DNA of 64,000 nucleotides from positions 5,642,001 to 5,706,000 of the forward strand of contig OY744468.1 in the NCBI GenBank assembly GCA_963556145.1, given 5' to 3'. Both the position numbers and the translations under genes were made by a program. The notes beneath the pieces were generated by a model, which saw nothing but the letters and a program-made list of their open reading frames with translations, was not told where the DNA came from and did not search any database. The stretch is from Hygrocybe punicea (taxonomy: Eukaryota > Basidiomycota > Agaricomycetes > Agaricales > Hygrophoraceae). This document shows, in pieces, positions 1-11,210 of this stretch; the first letter of the stretch is position 1; every line of letters starts with the position of its first letter.

Positions 1-235
1 CCGCGTCAATTGACGTGCGGACGCCCATGGAAAGTGCCCGGCCCCATCCAACCTCGCGAAAACAGATGGAGCACGTCAATTGACGCGTCCCCGTTGTTCG
101 CGAGGTAGATAGGATGGAACACGGCGGGTACCCGCAGATAACGGGTACGGGTTGTACCCGTCATCGGAGCGGGTACAGTTTTCGCGGGTACGGGTGCGGT
201 GTCGGGAATTCTGACCCGCGGTATACCCATGCCAT
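1..235. mobile_element. End of a short non-autonomous TAGGGT-type element
   Basis: The sequence has many ACCCG/CGGGT motifs (about 125-235) beside two GTCAATTGAC palindromes (5-14 and 75-84). The same order, ACCCG-rich terminus and then palindrome, is seen in reverse at 36155-36351 and in the complete element at 62908-63874, which has an 8-bp target duplication. I infer this is one end of a related non-autonomous hAT-like element whose other end lies outside the window. No target duplication can be read here. Confidence 0.45.
51..106. repeat. 55-bp palindromic element, copy a
   Basis: Outer arms ACCTCGCGAA (51-60) and TTCGCGAGGT (97-106) are exact reverse complements. The core GTCAATTGAC (75-84) is a perfect palindrome, extended to 12 bp (CGTCAATTGACG). 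A partial further copy (core at 5-14) precedes it. Other copies lie at 4727, 29948, 36155, 39231, 63083 and 63248. Function unknown. Confidence 0.75.
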
Positions 236-867
236 GCCTTACTTTTGGCTCCGTCCACCCCACGGCGTCTATTGCCCATCTTGGCGTTGACCCTTTCTTC
301 GTCCCGCATACCTTCTATTCCGCGCGTCCCATTGGGCCTCCCCCTCCTGCTGTTCCCCCCACTGTTCCCGTCTGGTTCACCGACGATCCTGTTGATCCCT
401 ACCGCAAATTCGTCGATTGTGCTGCCGTGTATGATTCCGTTTTTCCTCCGGTTAATCGGGACGATTCCCCTTGTTCTGGGGGTATTGTTACTTTTTACCC
501 CGATTTAACCCCTGCTTCCGACCCCGTCTCTGACTCAGCGTCACAAGACAATGTCATAACCTGGGTCCGGAACATCATCGAAGACAATCAACGACGGTAT
601 CCCGATCCCCATGATTACCCTTGTCAACCGATCACCGCCGATACATCGTACACGCTTGTGCAAGCACTCAACAATACCGCACAGCATAATCATCGGATCA
701 GTTGTCTGTTGACACCAGACCCACAATACAGCCGTTGGCCACCTCGTTGGCACCCCAAAACGCGTAGACCACGAAGCCAAGCAAGACGCCGTTCATCCCG
801 GAGCTTGTCCTCCATGCAGCCACACATGATGAAGAAGCTGACCCTGAAGTTGTTCACTAGTATATAA
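199..867 (+). CDS. Unrecognised 222-codon ORF, doubtful gene
   Basis: This is the longest open frame at the left edge, with a proline-rich N-terminal half and a basic C-terminus (RRPRSQARRRSSRSL). I recognise no domain. Its first bases overlap the end of the ACCCG-rich element, so the ATG at 199 may not be real. About 140-180 bp downstream (about 1008-1048) is a motif (GTTGCCGGAGC followed by GCGATCCAT) also found at the end of the TG...CA insertion at 60001-61662. The ORF may therefore be part of a diverged copy of that repeat rather than a host gene. Confidence 0.25.
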   Translation: MSGILTRGIPMPCLTFGSVHPTASIAHLGVDPFFVPHTFYSARPIGPPPPAVPPTVPVWFTDDPVDPYRKFVDCAAVYDSVFPPVNRDDSPCSGGIVTFYPDLTPASDPVSDSASQDNVITWVRNIIEDNQRRYPDPHDYPCQPITADTSYTLVQALNNTAQHNHRISCLLTPDPQYSRWPPRWHPKTRRPRSQARRRSSRSLSSMQPHMMKKLTLKLFTSI

Positions 868-1079
868 TCGAGGACATTTGTAGTCAGTACCCTCAAGTTT
901 AGTATAGCTACTCTTCCCTCGATCGCTACCACGAAACCCAGACACCTCCCCTCTTCCGTCTGTTTGTACTCGCTTCCTTCTAAATAACATCCTCATTTGG
1001 TTTATTGTTGCCGGAGCTTGCCATAAGAACAGCGATCCATAACAGCATCTGCCCTTGGTACTGTCATTTTACAAGGATT
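868..1079. other. Non-coding; tail of an LTR-like repeat
   Basis: No ORF stands out. Around 1008-1048 the sequence resembles the 3' end of the insertion at 60001-61662 (shared TTGTTGCCGGAGC and CGATCCATA). This suggests a third, more diverged copy of that family ending here. Confidence 0.35.
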
Positions 1080-1850
1080 TGATGCAAGAAAGATCACTGG
1101 TAGTGCATCTGGGGCATTACGTCAGGAATTCCATGAGCTGGAAATTTTAAATGAAATAGTCAAATTGAGATACAAAGGCAAGCTTTCAAGTTCTGTTACT
1201 GGTGATCGCAGAAATTCTCTGATTGAAACCTTTAGATTGTGGAAAGGCAAGCATTATGTTCCAGAAAATGTGCACAAGGCAATTCGATGGAATAAGTCTG
1301 ATCCATATATTCCAGGTGAAGAGGATGGAAAATTCTGGACAAAAAAGAAAAGGTTCCTGTGAAGTCAAATTATGTTCCTGCCCAAGGCAGTTCACCAGCA
1401 TTGTTTTATCACAATTCTACTAATAAGAGAAAAATAAGTGGGTCTTGTGTTGCCCCTCTGAGAAAGAAATTGAAAAGAAATCATAATATTAATGATACTC
1501 TATTGACTTCTCTGAACATTCCAATTGGTACACTCTGGAGTAACAACAGCTGTGCATATGACTCTGTGATAACTATATTATATAACATTTGGCAGGATGA
1601 TAAGATCACTTGGTCTAATTCTTTCAGAAATTTAAACCCTCAATTTCTGGGCATGGTGGTGGATGGATTTTCAAGATATTCTGAAGGTGAATGCTCTTTA
1701 GAAGAAGTGCATGATCATATAAGACACTATCTAGATCAGCATTCACATCATAACTTTGCATGGGGAGTAAATGCTAGTGTTAATATCTTATTAGATACAT
1801 TGTTACAAACTGAAGTCCCCATTCTTTCCTCTCATATTTCTTGCCCTCAA
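1080..1850 (+). pseudogene. Helitron-associated protease-like (USP/C19-like) domain, broken
   Basis: Two frames read consecutively. About 1095-1362 contains RKITGSASGALRQEFHELE and RYKGKLSSSVTGDRRNSL. After a frame change near 1360, 1359-1850 contains the Asn/Cys-box-like motif TLWSNNSCAYDSVITILYN, then an acidic region and ILSSHISCPQHH. From memory, the N-S-C-Y-D box is the cysteine-box half of a ubiquitin-protease-like domain found in large basidiomycete Helitron proteins; that assignment is family knowledge, not computed. The domain stops near 1850, where sequence of the opposite strand begins, so this is a fragment and not an intact gene. It probably belonged to the same element family as the minus-strand protein at 1905-3917. 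Confidence 0.55.
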
Positions 1851-1904
1851 CATCATCCTGTGTCCAGACAGCGGGAAGCAGCAAAAAATTGCCATATAGA
1901 TGTT

Positions 1905-3917
1905 GGTAGGATTGAGATTGTCATAAGATATATCCAGATCATGGTAGTCATTGTGGTTGAGCTTTAGCCACTCCAGTGCCCTTGCAACATGGTTCCTCCG
2001 CACCAGCAAGGGTGTTCATTCAAAATCCTTTTCTGTTGGCTTGCAAGGCCCAGTAAATAAAATGGCTAACACATCATCAAGATCATCAACTGGGGGTGGT
2101 AAAGCCTGATACACTTTTGGAATGGGTGACTGGAATGCAACAACAAGTGATGTCATTTTCCTCATACCTGAAGCCACTCACACAAAACAACAGTTGTGAC
2201 GTATGCAAGCTACAAGTAGTTTTTCAACAAACCGAAGCTCCAAAAGTTCCTTGGGAACATGGCCAAGCCAAAGACCTCTTGCTAATGCAAGTTCAGGAAC
2301 TTTTCCTTTCCTAATATAACATCGACAAGTGTCACACACTTTATCACATTGGTAATCTAGCACAGGACCTTTGAATTCACGGATTTTTTCTGTAGCTTTC
2401 TTTCGTTCAATTCTTGTTACACCTGGAGCTTCCAGAATCCTGAGCAAGCCCTTGATATTTTTTAAGTGGCTTAAATTACTCAAGGGTACAAGTTCACCAC
2501 ATACAGCACACCCTGACTCCTCAAATCTATTAGGCATTGAGTCATTGCAGAACCCTGATAAAACTGTATGAAACAGCTGTGATGACAGAGGAGGAGGAGG
2601 GAATGAGTTTCCATCAGTGTAGTTAGGAACCTGCTCTTCAGGTAAAATAACAGGTTTGAGCTTTCGCTGGCGGTCTTTCTTTTTGCGACTTATGGTAACA
2701 GAGAAAACACTAACAAATGAACTGCAATTAACACAGTTATGGTTTTCAAAATAAGAGGCCAAAAGACTTTTGTGTACATGAGATCCAATGGAAATCTGAT
2801 GAGTATGGGCAATTTTTTGTACTGTCTTGACTGGAAGATGTGGAATGATGTTAAGTAAAGGAATTTTTGTATGTACAAAATTCTGTTCACTGGGATAAGA
2901 TGCTAGATCTGAATCATGAACATGATCAACAAAGATGAAAACAGAGTCAGAATCAAGATTTTTAACAATATGTTGTAGAAAAGGCAGTATTCCATCCAAG
3001 GGAAATAAATAAGGCCTGCCTCCTCCAACAGGACTGAAGGCTATATGTTCCTGCTCCACTTCTGTATTCTGCATGTTAATTGAAATGGATTGTTGATAAC
3101 CAATATGAGAGAGCCTGACAAGGGGCTGAGACAAATCAAAACCTTGTTTAGCAGCCAGCTGACCACAAAAAGAGTGTAGATTATGTACAAGAAATAACCA
3201 GCCCAAACTTAGGCCTACAGGAAGTTGATAGCCAGCTATATGGTAGCAAATCAGGGTTGAGGGATGGAGTGCATGTTTGGGTGCATTTTTACCTAGCACT
3301 GATATTTTTAAAGGCAAATGAGATAGTGCAAGCAATGAAAAAAAGTCATGTCGGGTCATTAGATTTCTCTGCAAATTAAGAGATAGTATGCGACATATAG
3401 CTGCAACATCCTGCTTTGGAATTACACAACAAATAATCAACCAGTTATATACTGACACAAAGATGCAATGGCCATCTGTAGTCCATAACCATTCCCTTTG
3501 ACATGAACAGAGTTTGTAAAGTAATGAGAGATGATTCAAGAATGATGGTATATGTGTATTGACAGCAGAATTCAGTTGACACTCAAGAATGGGAATGTTG
3601 CATGACAATGACATAGACTGTGTACCTATGCGAGCAGATGACATGTATAAAGACCCAATTCGGGCAAAGGACAAGCACCCAATTCGGGCAAAGGACAAGC
3701 ACCCAATTCGGGCAAAGGACATGTGCAGTGCATGAAAAGACATCTGCTGCCAGCAGAAAGGAGACATACAACATCCCAAGGAAGTTGCCAAAGGAAACAC
3801 CTTTAGAATGAATGAGAATGACAAATAGTGGTGAGTTCCAAACTGGTCACTCACAAGATGTGATGACGCCACAGGCCGAAATGCTTTCTTGTTGAAATGT
3901 TCATACTGGATGCACAA
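1905..3917 (-). pseudogene. Helitron Rep/helicase N-terminal part with DUF6570-type domain
   Basis: A 579-codon open frame (3917 down to 2178) ends in SGCAVCGELVPLSNLSHLK, then CDKVCDTCRCYIRKGKVPEL and LARGLWLGHVPKELLELRF. This is the Cys-rich arrangement I know from DUF6570 domains at the N-terminus of fungal Helitron Rep/helicase proteins. Homology continues past the stop near 2178 (VASGMRKM, IPKVYQALPPPVDDLDDVL, TPLLVRRNHVARALEWLKLN) until about 1905, with at least two stops. The Rep HUH motifs and the helicase are missing, so the element cannot be autonomous. The first 60 codons include a 24-bp tandem repeat. The join to the opposite-strand protease-like domain at 1850-1905 indicates an inversion or two adjacent fragments. 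Confidence 0.7.
3653..3724. repeat. 24-bp tandem repeat, 3 copies
   Basis: ACCCAATTCGGGCAAAGGAC plus four bases repeats at 3653-3676, 3677-3700 and 3701-3724, the third with a changed tail. On the minus strand it encodes three SFARIGCL-like octamers near the N-terminus of the Helitron ORF, so it keeps that frame. Confidence 0.9.
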
Positions 3918-3929
3918 AGATGATCAATA

Positions 3930-4665
3930 TTGATTATGTGAGAAATTTCGGGAACTTATGGAATAACCAGATGAAAATAGCTTGCCTGGCAGATAAAATC
4001 CTTCGCTGCAGGGGTTCTCAGAGTATGTGCACGACAGTTGAGGAAACTCCATTTGTAGCGGCAAAGGTTCTTCACTATAACAAGATAAATATCAGTTGTA
4101 TTGGGAAGGAGAAAGAATGTAGAACAAACAGAGTGCAGCAGTAATACTCGGATAAATATTTCACCAATGAGAAAACACTCGGGAACACCTGTATAACACC
4201 TGAAATGGAAACCAACATTTGTCAAATGGGTAACTACTCACCAACTGAGCGAACAGAGGGATGAGTTCCACCGGGGAAGATACATTTTGTCTGAAAAAAA
4301 AGTAAAATGCAATGCTTCATATTTCGGCACATTGTTTAAAACTTACATGGAAGAGCTCTCTATTTGACAGAGAGGCAGATACATGCTGCACAGCACAAAT
4401 GGCAGCAGCATTTGTGAAAAAATGAAGAACATAATCGGGAGTAGGACAGACTGTCGCATGTTCAACTTGAAGTTGCGACAAGGCAACAGAGCTGACTTCG
4501 AATGCGCTTGGACACGACGAGCATGGTCCAATTTTGAGATAAATAAGTATGCTATAGTATTGCTCGCCAGTCCTAAGTTACTGAACCGCACACTAAACCC
4601 AACTAAAGTTGCTCCTCCCATGTACTCGCATGCCTGCCTCAGCACTCTTCACAGCCATGGAGCCT
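3930..4665 (-). pseudogene. Unrecognised spliced gene fragment next to the Helitron
   Basis: Minus-strand reading gives plausible exons: one containing VALSQLQVEHATVCPTPDYV and ending at a GTAAGT donor near 4348; an intron ending in a long T-tract and CAG near 4293; and an exon TKCIFPGGTHPSVRSV ending at GTGAGT near 4243, with the next acceptor near 4200. I do not recognise the protein. Its position directly upstream of a Helitron protein could mean gene-fragment capture, which Helitrons are known for, but the boundaries are not visible. Frames beyond the third exon are uncertain. Confidence 0.4.
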
Positions 4666-4726
4666 GATGTTGTGCCAGTGGCCATGTCCTGTAGGAATGT
4701 ACATAGCTTGATTTCGCATCCATGTG

Positions 4727-4780
4727 ACCTCGCGAGAAAGCTGCGCATGTCAACTGATGCGGCCAGCCTCTTCGTGAGGT
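4727..4780. repeat. 55-bp palindromic element, copy b
   Basis: Arms ACCTCGCGAG and TTCGTGAGGT surround the core GCGCATGTCAACTGATGCGG. It has one arm mismatch and an imperfect core compared with copy a. Confidence 0.65.
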
Positions 4781-5958
4781 AAGATTGGACTGTGAGGGGC
4801 AGGGCTTTGTCCTGGCAAAGCGTTGCCTCAGCTGCTGTTTGAGTTCATTGATGTCAGTGTTGGCAGTGGTGCTGTGCGTAAATATGAATTAAAAATTACC
4901 TTTGAGCAGCAGGGGTGGGAGCACCACCCCTGCGCGTTCTGCCCTGTTGACCCTGCTATACCTTCTCATTCATGTTCATTCGCGTACGCCCGTGTTGTGG
5001 ATGCGTTTGAAGTGGTGGGGGGAGTCTTTGAGGTTGCCGCTGTGTGATGTTGGTGGTTGAAATCGTGGTCATCATACTGAGTCGGTCTGCAATAAGAAAA
5101 AAATCAATAGTAAAAATGAATGAAAAAGATACAATAAAGCAGCAGCCTCTGTGCGTTCCACCTTGTTGACCCCCGCCGCCATCCCCATAGTGTTGCTGGT
5201 GCTGCTAGCCCCATTGGCCCTGTTGATGGCAGCTCTGGCGGCTGCAGCTGTGGCGCTGCCGTGCTAGCGCTGGGGCTGGTCTTGGTACTGGCATCGTTGC
5301 TATGCCATACTGCTGGTGATGGCATTGCGCTGGATCTGCCCGCGCTGGCGTTGTCGATCGGTGTGGGTGTTCTTGCTGTCCAGGAGCAAGACTTGGAATG
5401 GCACGAGAGCTTCTTCATCCCGGCGAGCACAAGGAGGTGCAGCGCACGTTTGACATCGTCTAGCAGGAGAATGCACACATTAGTTGCACTTCAGGTTCGA
5501 GTGAGGTGAAGACATGTGGTGGGCATGTTTGATGCACAATAGGTGGACATTTGGCGTTGCTGCATCGCCGTTGTCGGCGGTGTTGTTGTCGTTGATGTTG
5601 TGTGTCGTGGTTGTGGTTGTAGTTGAGATCCGGGTATTGGCAGCGTTGATGGTCGCTCACCTGCATTGGTAGTTAGATTCAAACACAAAAAATAAAAGAA
5701 GACTTACATGGATGGCTGGGAGTATGTACCCAGCTGCCACTTGTCCCTAGCCACCAATCAACATCTTGTTTGTTGATTGAAGGGGCAAACAGAGCCAAAT
5801 CCGGCATTTGCCGCGACGATAGAGTGGAATTTGGATTTGGTGGCTCAGGTCGTATAAGACCGAGCCTAAATAAATTTAGGACTCGGAACTAAATAAATTT
5901 AGGACTAGGAATCAAAAAACTTGTATACAATAATAAGGCCTACCTCAATACAGCTCAA
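4781..5958. other. GC-rich low-complexity block; no supported gene
   Basis: Overlapping ORFs on both strands (for example 5104-5478 minus) are Ala/Ser/Thr/Pro-rich and look compositional. The block resembles the interior of the non-autonomous hAT-like element at 49506-50790 in style (GCTGTTG-type triplets, short AT-rich spacers). A motif CCTAAATAAATTTAGGAC occurs twice at about 5866-5910 and again near 21945, marking a dispersed repeat of unknown type. Confidence 0.4.
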
Positions 5959-6109
5959 TTGAAGAAAATTATCAATTGTAACGGAACTAGCGCTAGATTC
6001 TGTACTTTATGCCACAGCCCAATTGATAGAAAAAAATTCCATGAAAACATATTCATTGATGCAATGCGATTTCAGTCCAAGGCCTCATCATACCTCCGCT
6101 TTACCATAC

Positions 6110-8512
6110 TCACTTCCTTCCCACCCGTGCGGGCAATCTCGAAACCGGTTTCGGCAGCGCCGATACCGAAGCAGCTCCAGCCCCAGCACATCTGCTATTC
6201 TTCGAAGCCGCAACCAATCCACCCGCACCCGCACCCGCACCTACACCTTTTCGTCGGGTGACCACCGCCGCCATGGAAAGAGGAGCAGGAACTCTCCTAG
6301 GTCCTGGGATTCCCGACTTCGCGCTTTCAGTTCCGCACGGTCTGTCGGCGACCAATTTATTGACGCCAAACTGGCTGGAGCTCGTAACAGCAGCAACAGA
6401 CCTCGAAACCGTCTGATGGCTCGTAGTGGTAGGAATAATTCGTTGAGGCCCACCACTGCTGGAGACCACCACCGTCTCGGCCTCTGAAACTGCTGCCGTT
6501 CGTCTTTGGGGAAGACATGGAGGCGGAGGAGCGACAGAAGTTCTCCTCACAAGCCTCCTCGGCAGGATCGGCTGCTTTTTCAAAGCGACAGTTGACAACG
6601 TAACAGTTGGCTCCACGGCACCAGTGACCTTCTCGCCCTTGCCCGGCTTCCGTTTTACTATGCGTAGGGCGGAGACATGAATAGGATCTTGAGCCGGGCC
6701 TGGGGACAGTGGCTGCGCGAAGAACGGAGGGAGGGAAAATTTGGTTCTGGAAGGAAAGCCAGGTGTACAAGGGTCATCCGGCGGCGGCCGAACAAAGACA
6801 GGATAAACGAGAGCTTGAGACGTGGACGCAGCCGGGTGGGTTGCCTGTGTTGATATTATTTCTTTGTTACCTTGAATGTGCGGTGAGTTGATCAGTATGT
6901 ACAGGAAGAGGGTGACAAACATACAAGCTTTTCGTTCGGTTAACTCAGATTTAGGACCCAGAAGTGACCAAGACTTTGCTATATTGGCTGCAACAAACAT
7001 GGCATCAAAAGAATAAATAAAATCGAGATCCACCCAAGACACACCTGAAACAGTAACCATAGGTTTCTCGACGTCACTGGACGCCAGCGAGGGAGTCACA
7101 GCGCACCGTTCCCCATGCGACCGCGATGGAGTAACACTTGAGCTGAGAAGATTGGTCGCTGAAAGATTTGAAATGGAAGCAGAATGAGAATAGGATAACG
7201 TTCGAAGTGAATGTTGCATACATGGGAAAACATCAACGAATTCAACAGAAGAAATGTGTGGCATTCCTGGTTCCATGGACCGTCTCAGAATTGTACGTTC
7301 GCTTGTCGTCAATAATGATACTCACTAATATCGCTGGAATCGGATTGAACCGTCAGAATGTCGGCAGGAGACGATTTGTGAGCTAGGTCTAGTTCCATAT
7401 GAGCATACTTACCACCAAAGTAGAAAGTAGAAGGATGACGCACCCTGACAACCATCAACTTTCGCAAAACTCTTCTTCAAATCCTCCTTTGCTTTTGTAG
7501 CATCGCCACTCTGGTCATCATCCTGTTCTGAAAGTGATCTATCCATTCCCAAGAACGAGATTTTGTCGTTCAAAAGATCAAAGGACGCGTCAGGACATTG
7601 AATTTGCAGACTGAAGGAAGCATGGAGATCGACAGAGGAGCGGTGTGCGTTCATCGTCGTCGTCTGAGAGCGGGGACGGAGAAAACGGGACTGGGGGATT
7701 AATTGAGATGGGGCAAAGTCATGACAGTGGTCGTCCTCCGGTGGCGGAGCGATGACTATCTGTAGAGACTCGTCCTGCGTGGAACATTCTTCGCGTGTAG
7801 TGTCCTCGTCAACACGCGCAGTATCCTCTGGGGGAACCAAATTCGGACTCCCGTATTTCTCGGCAATAATAACCGAGTCAGAGTGCGAGAATGGAACACC
7901 CGAAACGCTGACGTTATAGACAACTGCAGAGAGAGATGATTCCTGACGGTGGACGATAAGAGGTGGCGTCGTGGTTGCGGCCTGATGGGATGAAGGAGAT
8001 GCCGCCCGCCTGTATACCCTCTTCCGCGGAATTGGAGTAATTTTTATCTTGAAAGGAATTTCTGCCAGTGGCGTGCGCGGAGTGGCCATTGGTGTGACGA
8101 GTTCTTCTCCTTTGCGCGGCGTCGCGAAATCAGTTGCCACCACTAAAGATATGGTGTCGTCCTCAACAGTACTTGCAGTCGCTTGGCTCTCTTGACAATT
8201 TTGTGCTAACAAGTTGCAAGAATCGGTGGAGAGACCTGTCACTGCGTCCACCATCAATGCGTCATCCATTGAGAAATCCACCAATCGTCCTCTCGGGGTC
8301 AATGGTGGGGGCCCAGAATAAGACGGCTTCCTCGTGTAAGTGCGATTGAAGAATGTGGTCATAGTGAGCTGCTCGTCTGAGCGCGCTCGATGGTCGGGTG
8401 TCGTGTTCTCCTTGTCCGAGTCTGGGGAAGTAACGTCACTTCGGGTAGTCAAAGGCAGAGCGCCATTGAGGGGGTCAAATAATACGAGAATACTTTCTCT
8501 TGGACGATTCAT
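6110..8512 (-). CDS. Multi-exon host gene of unknown function
   Basis: Two long minus-strand frames (8512 to 7409, 367 codons; 7312 to 6110, 400 codons) belong to one spliced gene. The ATG at 8512 begins MNRPRESILVLFDPLNGALP. Supporting introns: GTGCGTC near 7450 to an acceptor near 7389; GTATGCAACATT to TTTCAG near 7221-7160; and GTATGTTTG to ACACAG near 6930-6852. The protein is Ser/Thr/Pro-rich and probably mostly disordered, with several TP motifs (TPRTPLAEIPF, TPIPRKRVYRR) that could be proline-directed phosphorylation sites, and a basic, Ala/Gly-rich C-terminus ending LPKPVSRLPARVGRK. I recognise no catalytic domain. Codon quality, introns and lack of stops set it apart from the surrounding transposon debris; it is probably a conserved host gene. 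Exact exon joins are inferred. Confidence 0.7.
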
Positions 8513-8555
8513 AACTGAGCGTCAAGTTCGTAGAGGCGTTGAAAGTCAGACGATG

Positions 8556-8583
8556 TCACGTGTGAATTGCTCGGAGTCACGTG
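8556..8583 (-). promoter_or_regulatory. Two CACGTG boxes upstream of the host gene
   Basis: CACGTG occurs at 8557-8562 and 8578-8583, 21 bp apart and 45-71 bp upstream of the ATG at 8512. This is the E-box bound by bHLH factors such as Cbf1-type proteins. Spacing and position fit a promoter element; binding is inferred. Confidence 0.45.
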
Positions 8584-8589
8584 CTGCCT

Positions 8590-9459
8590 TTTATTTTTAT
8601 TTTTATTTTTTCCAGCTTGGAGGCCGAATACTACACGCCCAAACGGGAAATACCCTTATCCCATGTCACAGACGTTATGTGTGGACAATGCTTACGTAGC
8701 CCTGTTTCGGGGCGCATCTATGGCTTAGGCAAGGATATGACAAATTATTGAACCTGTGCTTTGGGCATGGCCCTGAACTAAGGTGAAATAAAAATTACTG
8801 AACAAGTGCCTCGGTCAAGCCCTGAGCTAGGGTTAGATGCCGAGCACTGCTACAGTACTGGAAAATCCCTGGCTGAGGGCTTGGATTATGTAAGACAGCA
8901 AGTCAGAAAATGTTCTAAGTCCATCCTTTGCCATTGTTTGTCAATGTTCATTTCTTTCCCTTCAACTGCCATCTGCTCTCCTCTCAACACCAACTCATAA
9001 CTTCTCTCTCTTTTGACCCTCACCCCTCTTTGGCTGGAGTCATGAAGCATGCATGAAGCCCTGAGCTGTTAGTCCTCCCCTGCCCTGTCTGTGGTGTCAC
9101 CCTGTTTATATTGGCTTCCACCATTATGATCCCTTTTCATGTACTTTACTTTTTACATTCTTCATGTCGTAGAGTAGCTATTTCACAATGATATGGGGTT
9201 TCATGAAGTATTTGATTAATTGAGGAAGCTATGATTAATTGAGGAGGCTATTATACCGCAAAATGTTGAAAAGGGCATTAGCTAGTGCTAAACCCAGGCC
9301 AGGACCCCCTTGGAATGGGGTTGACTCAGTGTGAAAACAAGGATAAATTTGAAGCCCGGAACAAAGATAACATCCATGGCATGGAAAAATCCAATTTCTA
9401 GCCCTAGACCAGGGCCGTGAAAAAAATCTCTGGATCAGGGCTTGGCACAAATAGGCGTG
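8590..9459. other. Intergenic, repeat-like; no gene seen
   Basis: It starts with a T/A-rich tract (TTTTATTTTTATTTTTATTT) near 8590. From about 8697 AGCCCTG/CAGGGCT-type motifs recur (8697, 8818, 9055, 9398, 9435), suggesting remains of an unidentified repeat. No target duplication or coding sequence was found. Confidence 0.4.
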
Positions 9460-11210
9460 TATGGAAAGCAACAGTGATCAGCCCTGTTTTGTAACACAAT
9501 ATTCAATGTCAGACGCGGCATGACGTTAGGACCTAGGACACTCCACCATAGTAATGATAAGTGTTCCGCATACAGGTAATATAGTAGTAAGTGTCTTCAT
9601 AGTGTTTAACAAGTGTCCTCATAGCATCAAGTGCCTTCATGTACAAGTATCTTCATAGGAATAAATTCTAATATAAGACTGAGGCTCGATCAGATTACCA
9701 CAAGACTATTGAGTAAAAGATATGTGGAATTGCTATTAGACAATCATGAATCCATACTTTGAGAGTCCTGGAACTTAGTAGGAGGCCTCAAAACCCTTCA
9801 CCGGCCACACCAGCTTCAGTTTGTTGGAGGTGTCACATATGGGCTTGCACCTCAAGACGTGGCAGGCATTCAGGTGACTTTGTCGACGCACATTCGGTTG
9901 GTGAGACGAACAACCTCATTGAAGTCTAGTGACGTTGGGTCTGTTGTGTACAGAATCTATCAAATATTACTTAGATAAAGGAGAAACACTCACCTAGCAA
10001 TAGCTGTAGTTCTCGCACTTTATTTGCATGTTTTGGGTCGTGGTCGCGCTTTAAACACTCACACTCCCAAACAACAATCTGATGTCCCACCACCCTATCT
10101 CATCCACACTGGTGCTCCAGGCACAAAGCAACTTGCCGCCGCCGCTATCCACCCCAAAAAATCCCACCCAAGCCATGGCCAATGCCAATGGCAATAACAA
10201 ATCTGGCCTGTTATCTCCCCTCATGCTCACCCTGCTATCATTCGACTCACTGGTGCCTCTATCTGCCCAGGCCCAACTTGCAGGCATTGGCTCAAATGAA
10301 GATGGCCAACTGTCTCCACTCACACTCAACCTTCGATCGTTCGACTTGTTGATGCTCCCACCCACCTCAGCGCTATGTCTGAGCATCAAAAATGATGGCC
10401 AATTATCCCCGCTCGCCCTGGCCGTCATATCATTTGACTCTCCGGCACTTCTATCAGCCCCAGCCCAACTTTCTGGCATGGGGAATGAGAACGATGGATT
10501 GTCACCCCTCCCTCTCTCCCTCTGATCATTTGACATCCAATGCAGCAGTGAAGGGTCTCCTGAAGTGTCGTTAGTTCCTGTGCAGGCCACAATTCGCAAT
10601 GACGGTGGGGAATCATTGTAAGCAATTGGATAATGTGAATATGGCACGTATCCATGAGTTTCCCCCCCTTGCTTGCCCCTGCATTTCTCACATTGAAATT
10701 ATCAGGGCTAACAGTTTTGCAGGTGATTTTGATCTGGGTGATGAAATTGCCATGTTGGGAGTGGTTGTTAGAGGGGAATAATGAGAAATTTTGGATACCC
10801 CTGTTTGTGAAATGTTGAATAAATGCCCTTGAAGATTCTGCTCTTGCATAGATTTGCCCTGATGCTTTCACTGCACATGGCAAGTTCTGATTTGGTCTTT
10901 GAGCAAAGCTGGTGATAGCATCTGGTAGTGAGATAGCAAGTCAGTGATTTTTGCTTTATCATGGAATCTTGACAACAATTGCAGGCACGTGTTGTGAAAC
11001 ACCATCTTTTTCTTCTCCCCCATGACCAAGGTGAACCAGCAAAACCAATACAAGCCATGCCATCAGTCATTTTTCATTCCATCTCTTTCTTTCTGGCTGA
11101 CACACCCCACACTCCCAAGGACAAGCTACGCGAGCTCCTGTTGTTCTACTACAATCTCGGTCTAAACGACAAGAAGGTTGCATCATCATGTCTTTATCAT
11201 TTCGATATGG
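9460..11210 (+). repeat. Left arm of the 1.75-kb inverted repeat
   Basis: It is identical to the right arm (19491-21241) over almost all of its length. The visible differences cluster in the outer ~60 bp and the inner ~35 bp. Near the outer edge is a row of AAGTGTCTTCATAG-like motifs (9559-9658). An internal, non-random segment (10051-10647) contains a degenerate repeat of about 100 bp and gives matching ORFs on both strands; I take these as repeat artefacts rather than genes. Confidence 0.9.
9559..9658. repeat. Subterminal motif cluster AAGTGTCTTCATAG
   Basis: Related motifs start at 9559 (AAGTGTTCCGCATA), 9589, 9610, 9629 and 9645, about 100-200 bp inside the arm's outer edge. The right arm has the mirrored set near 21043-21142. 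Clustered short subterminal repeats are typical transposase-binding sites; that role is inferred. Confidence 0.55.

Noticed and set aside
6110..6487. Plus-strand ORFs over the host gene's last exon
   Set aside because: The minus strand has the intron-supported, much longer reading; the plus frames are shadows.
10051..10647. 198-codon ORF repeated in both arms of the 1.75-kb inverted repeat
   Set aside because: An equally long frame exists on the opposite strand, the residues follow a degenerate ~100-bp repeat, and identity between arms reflects DNA identity, not coding constraint.
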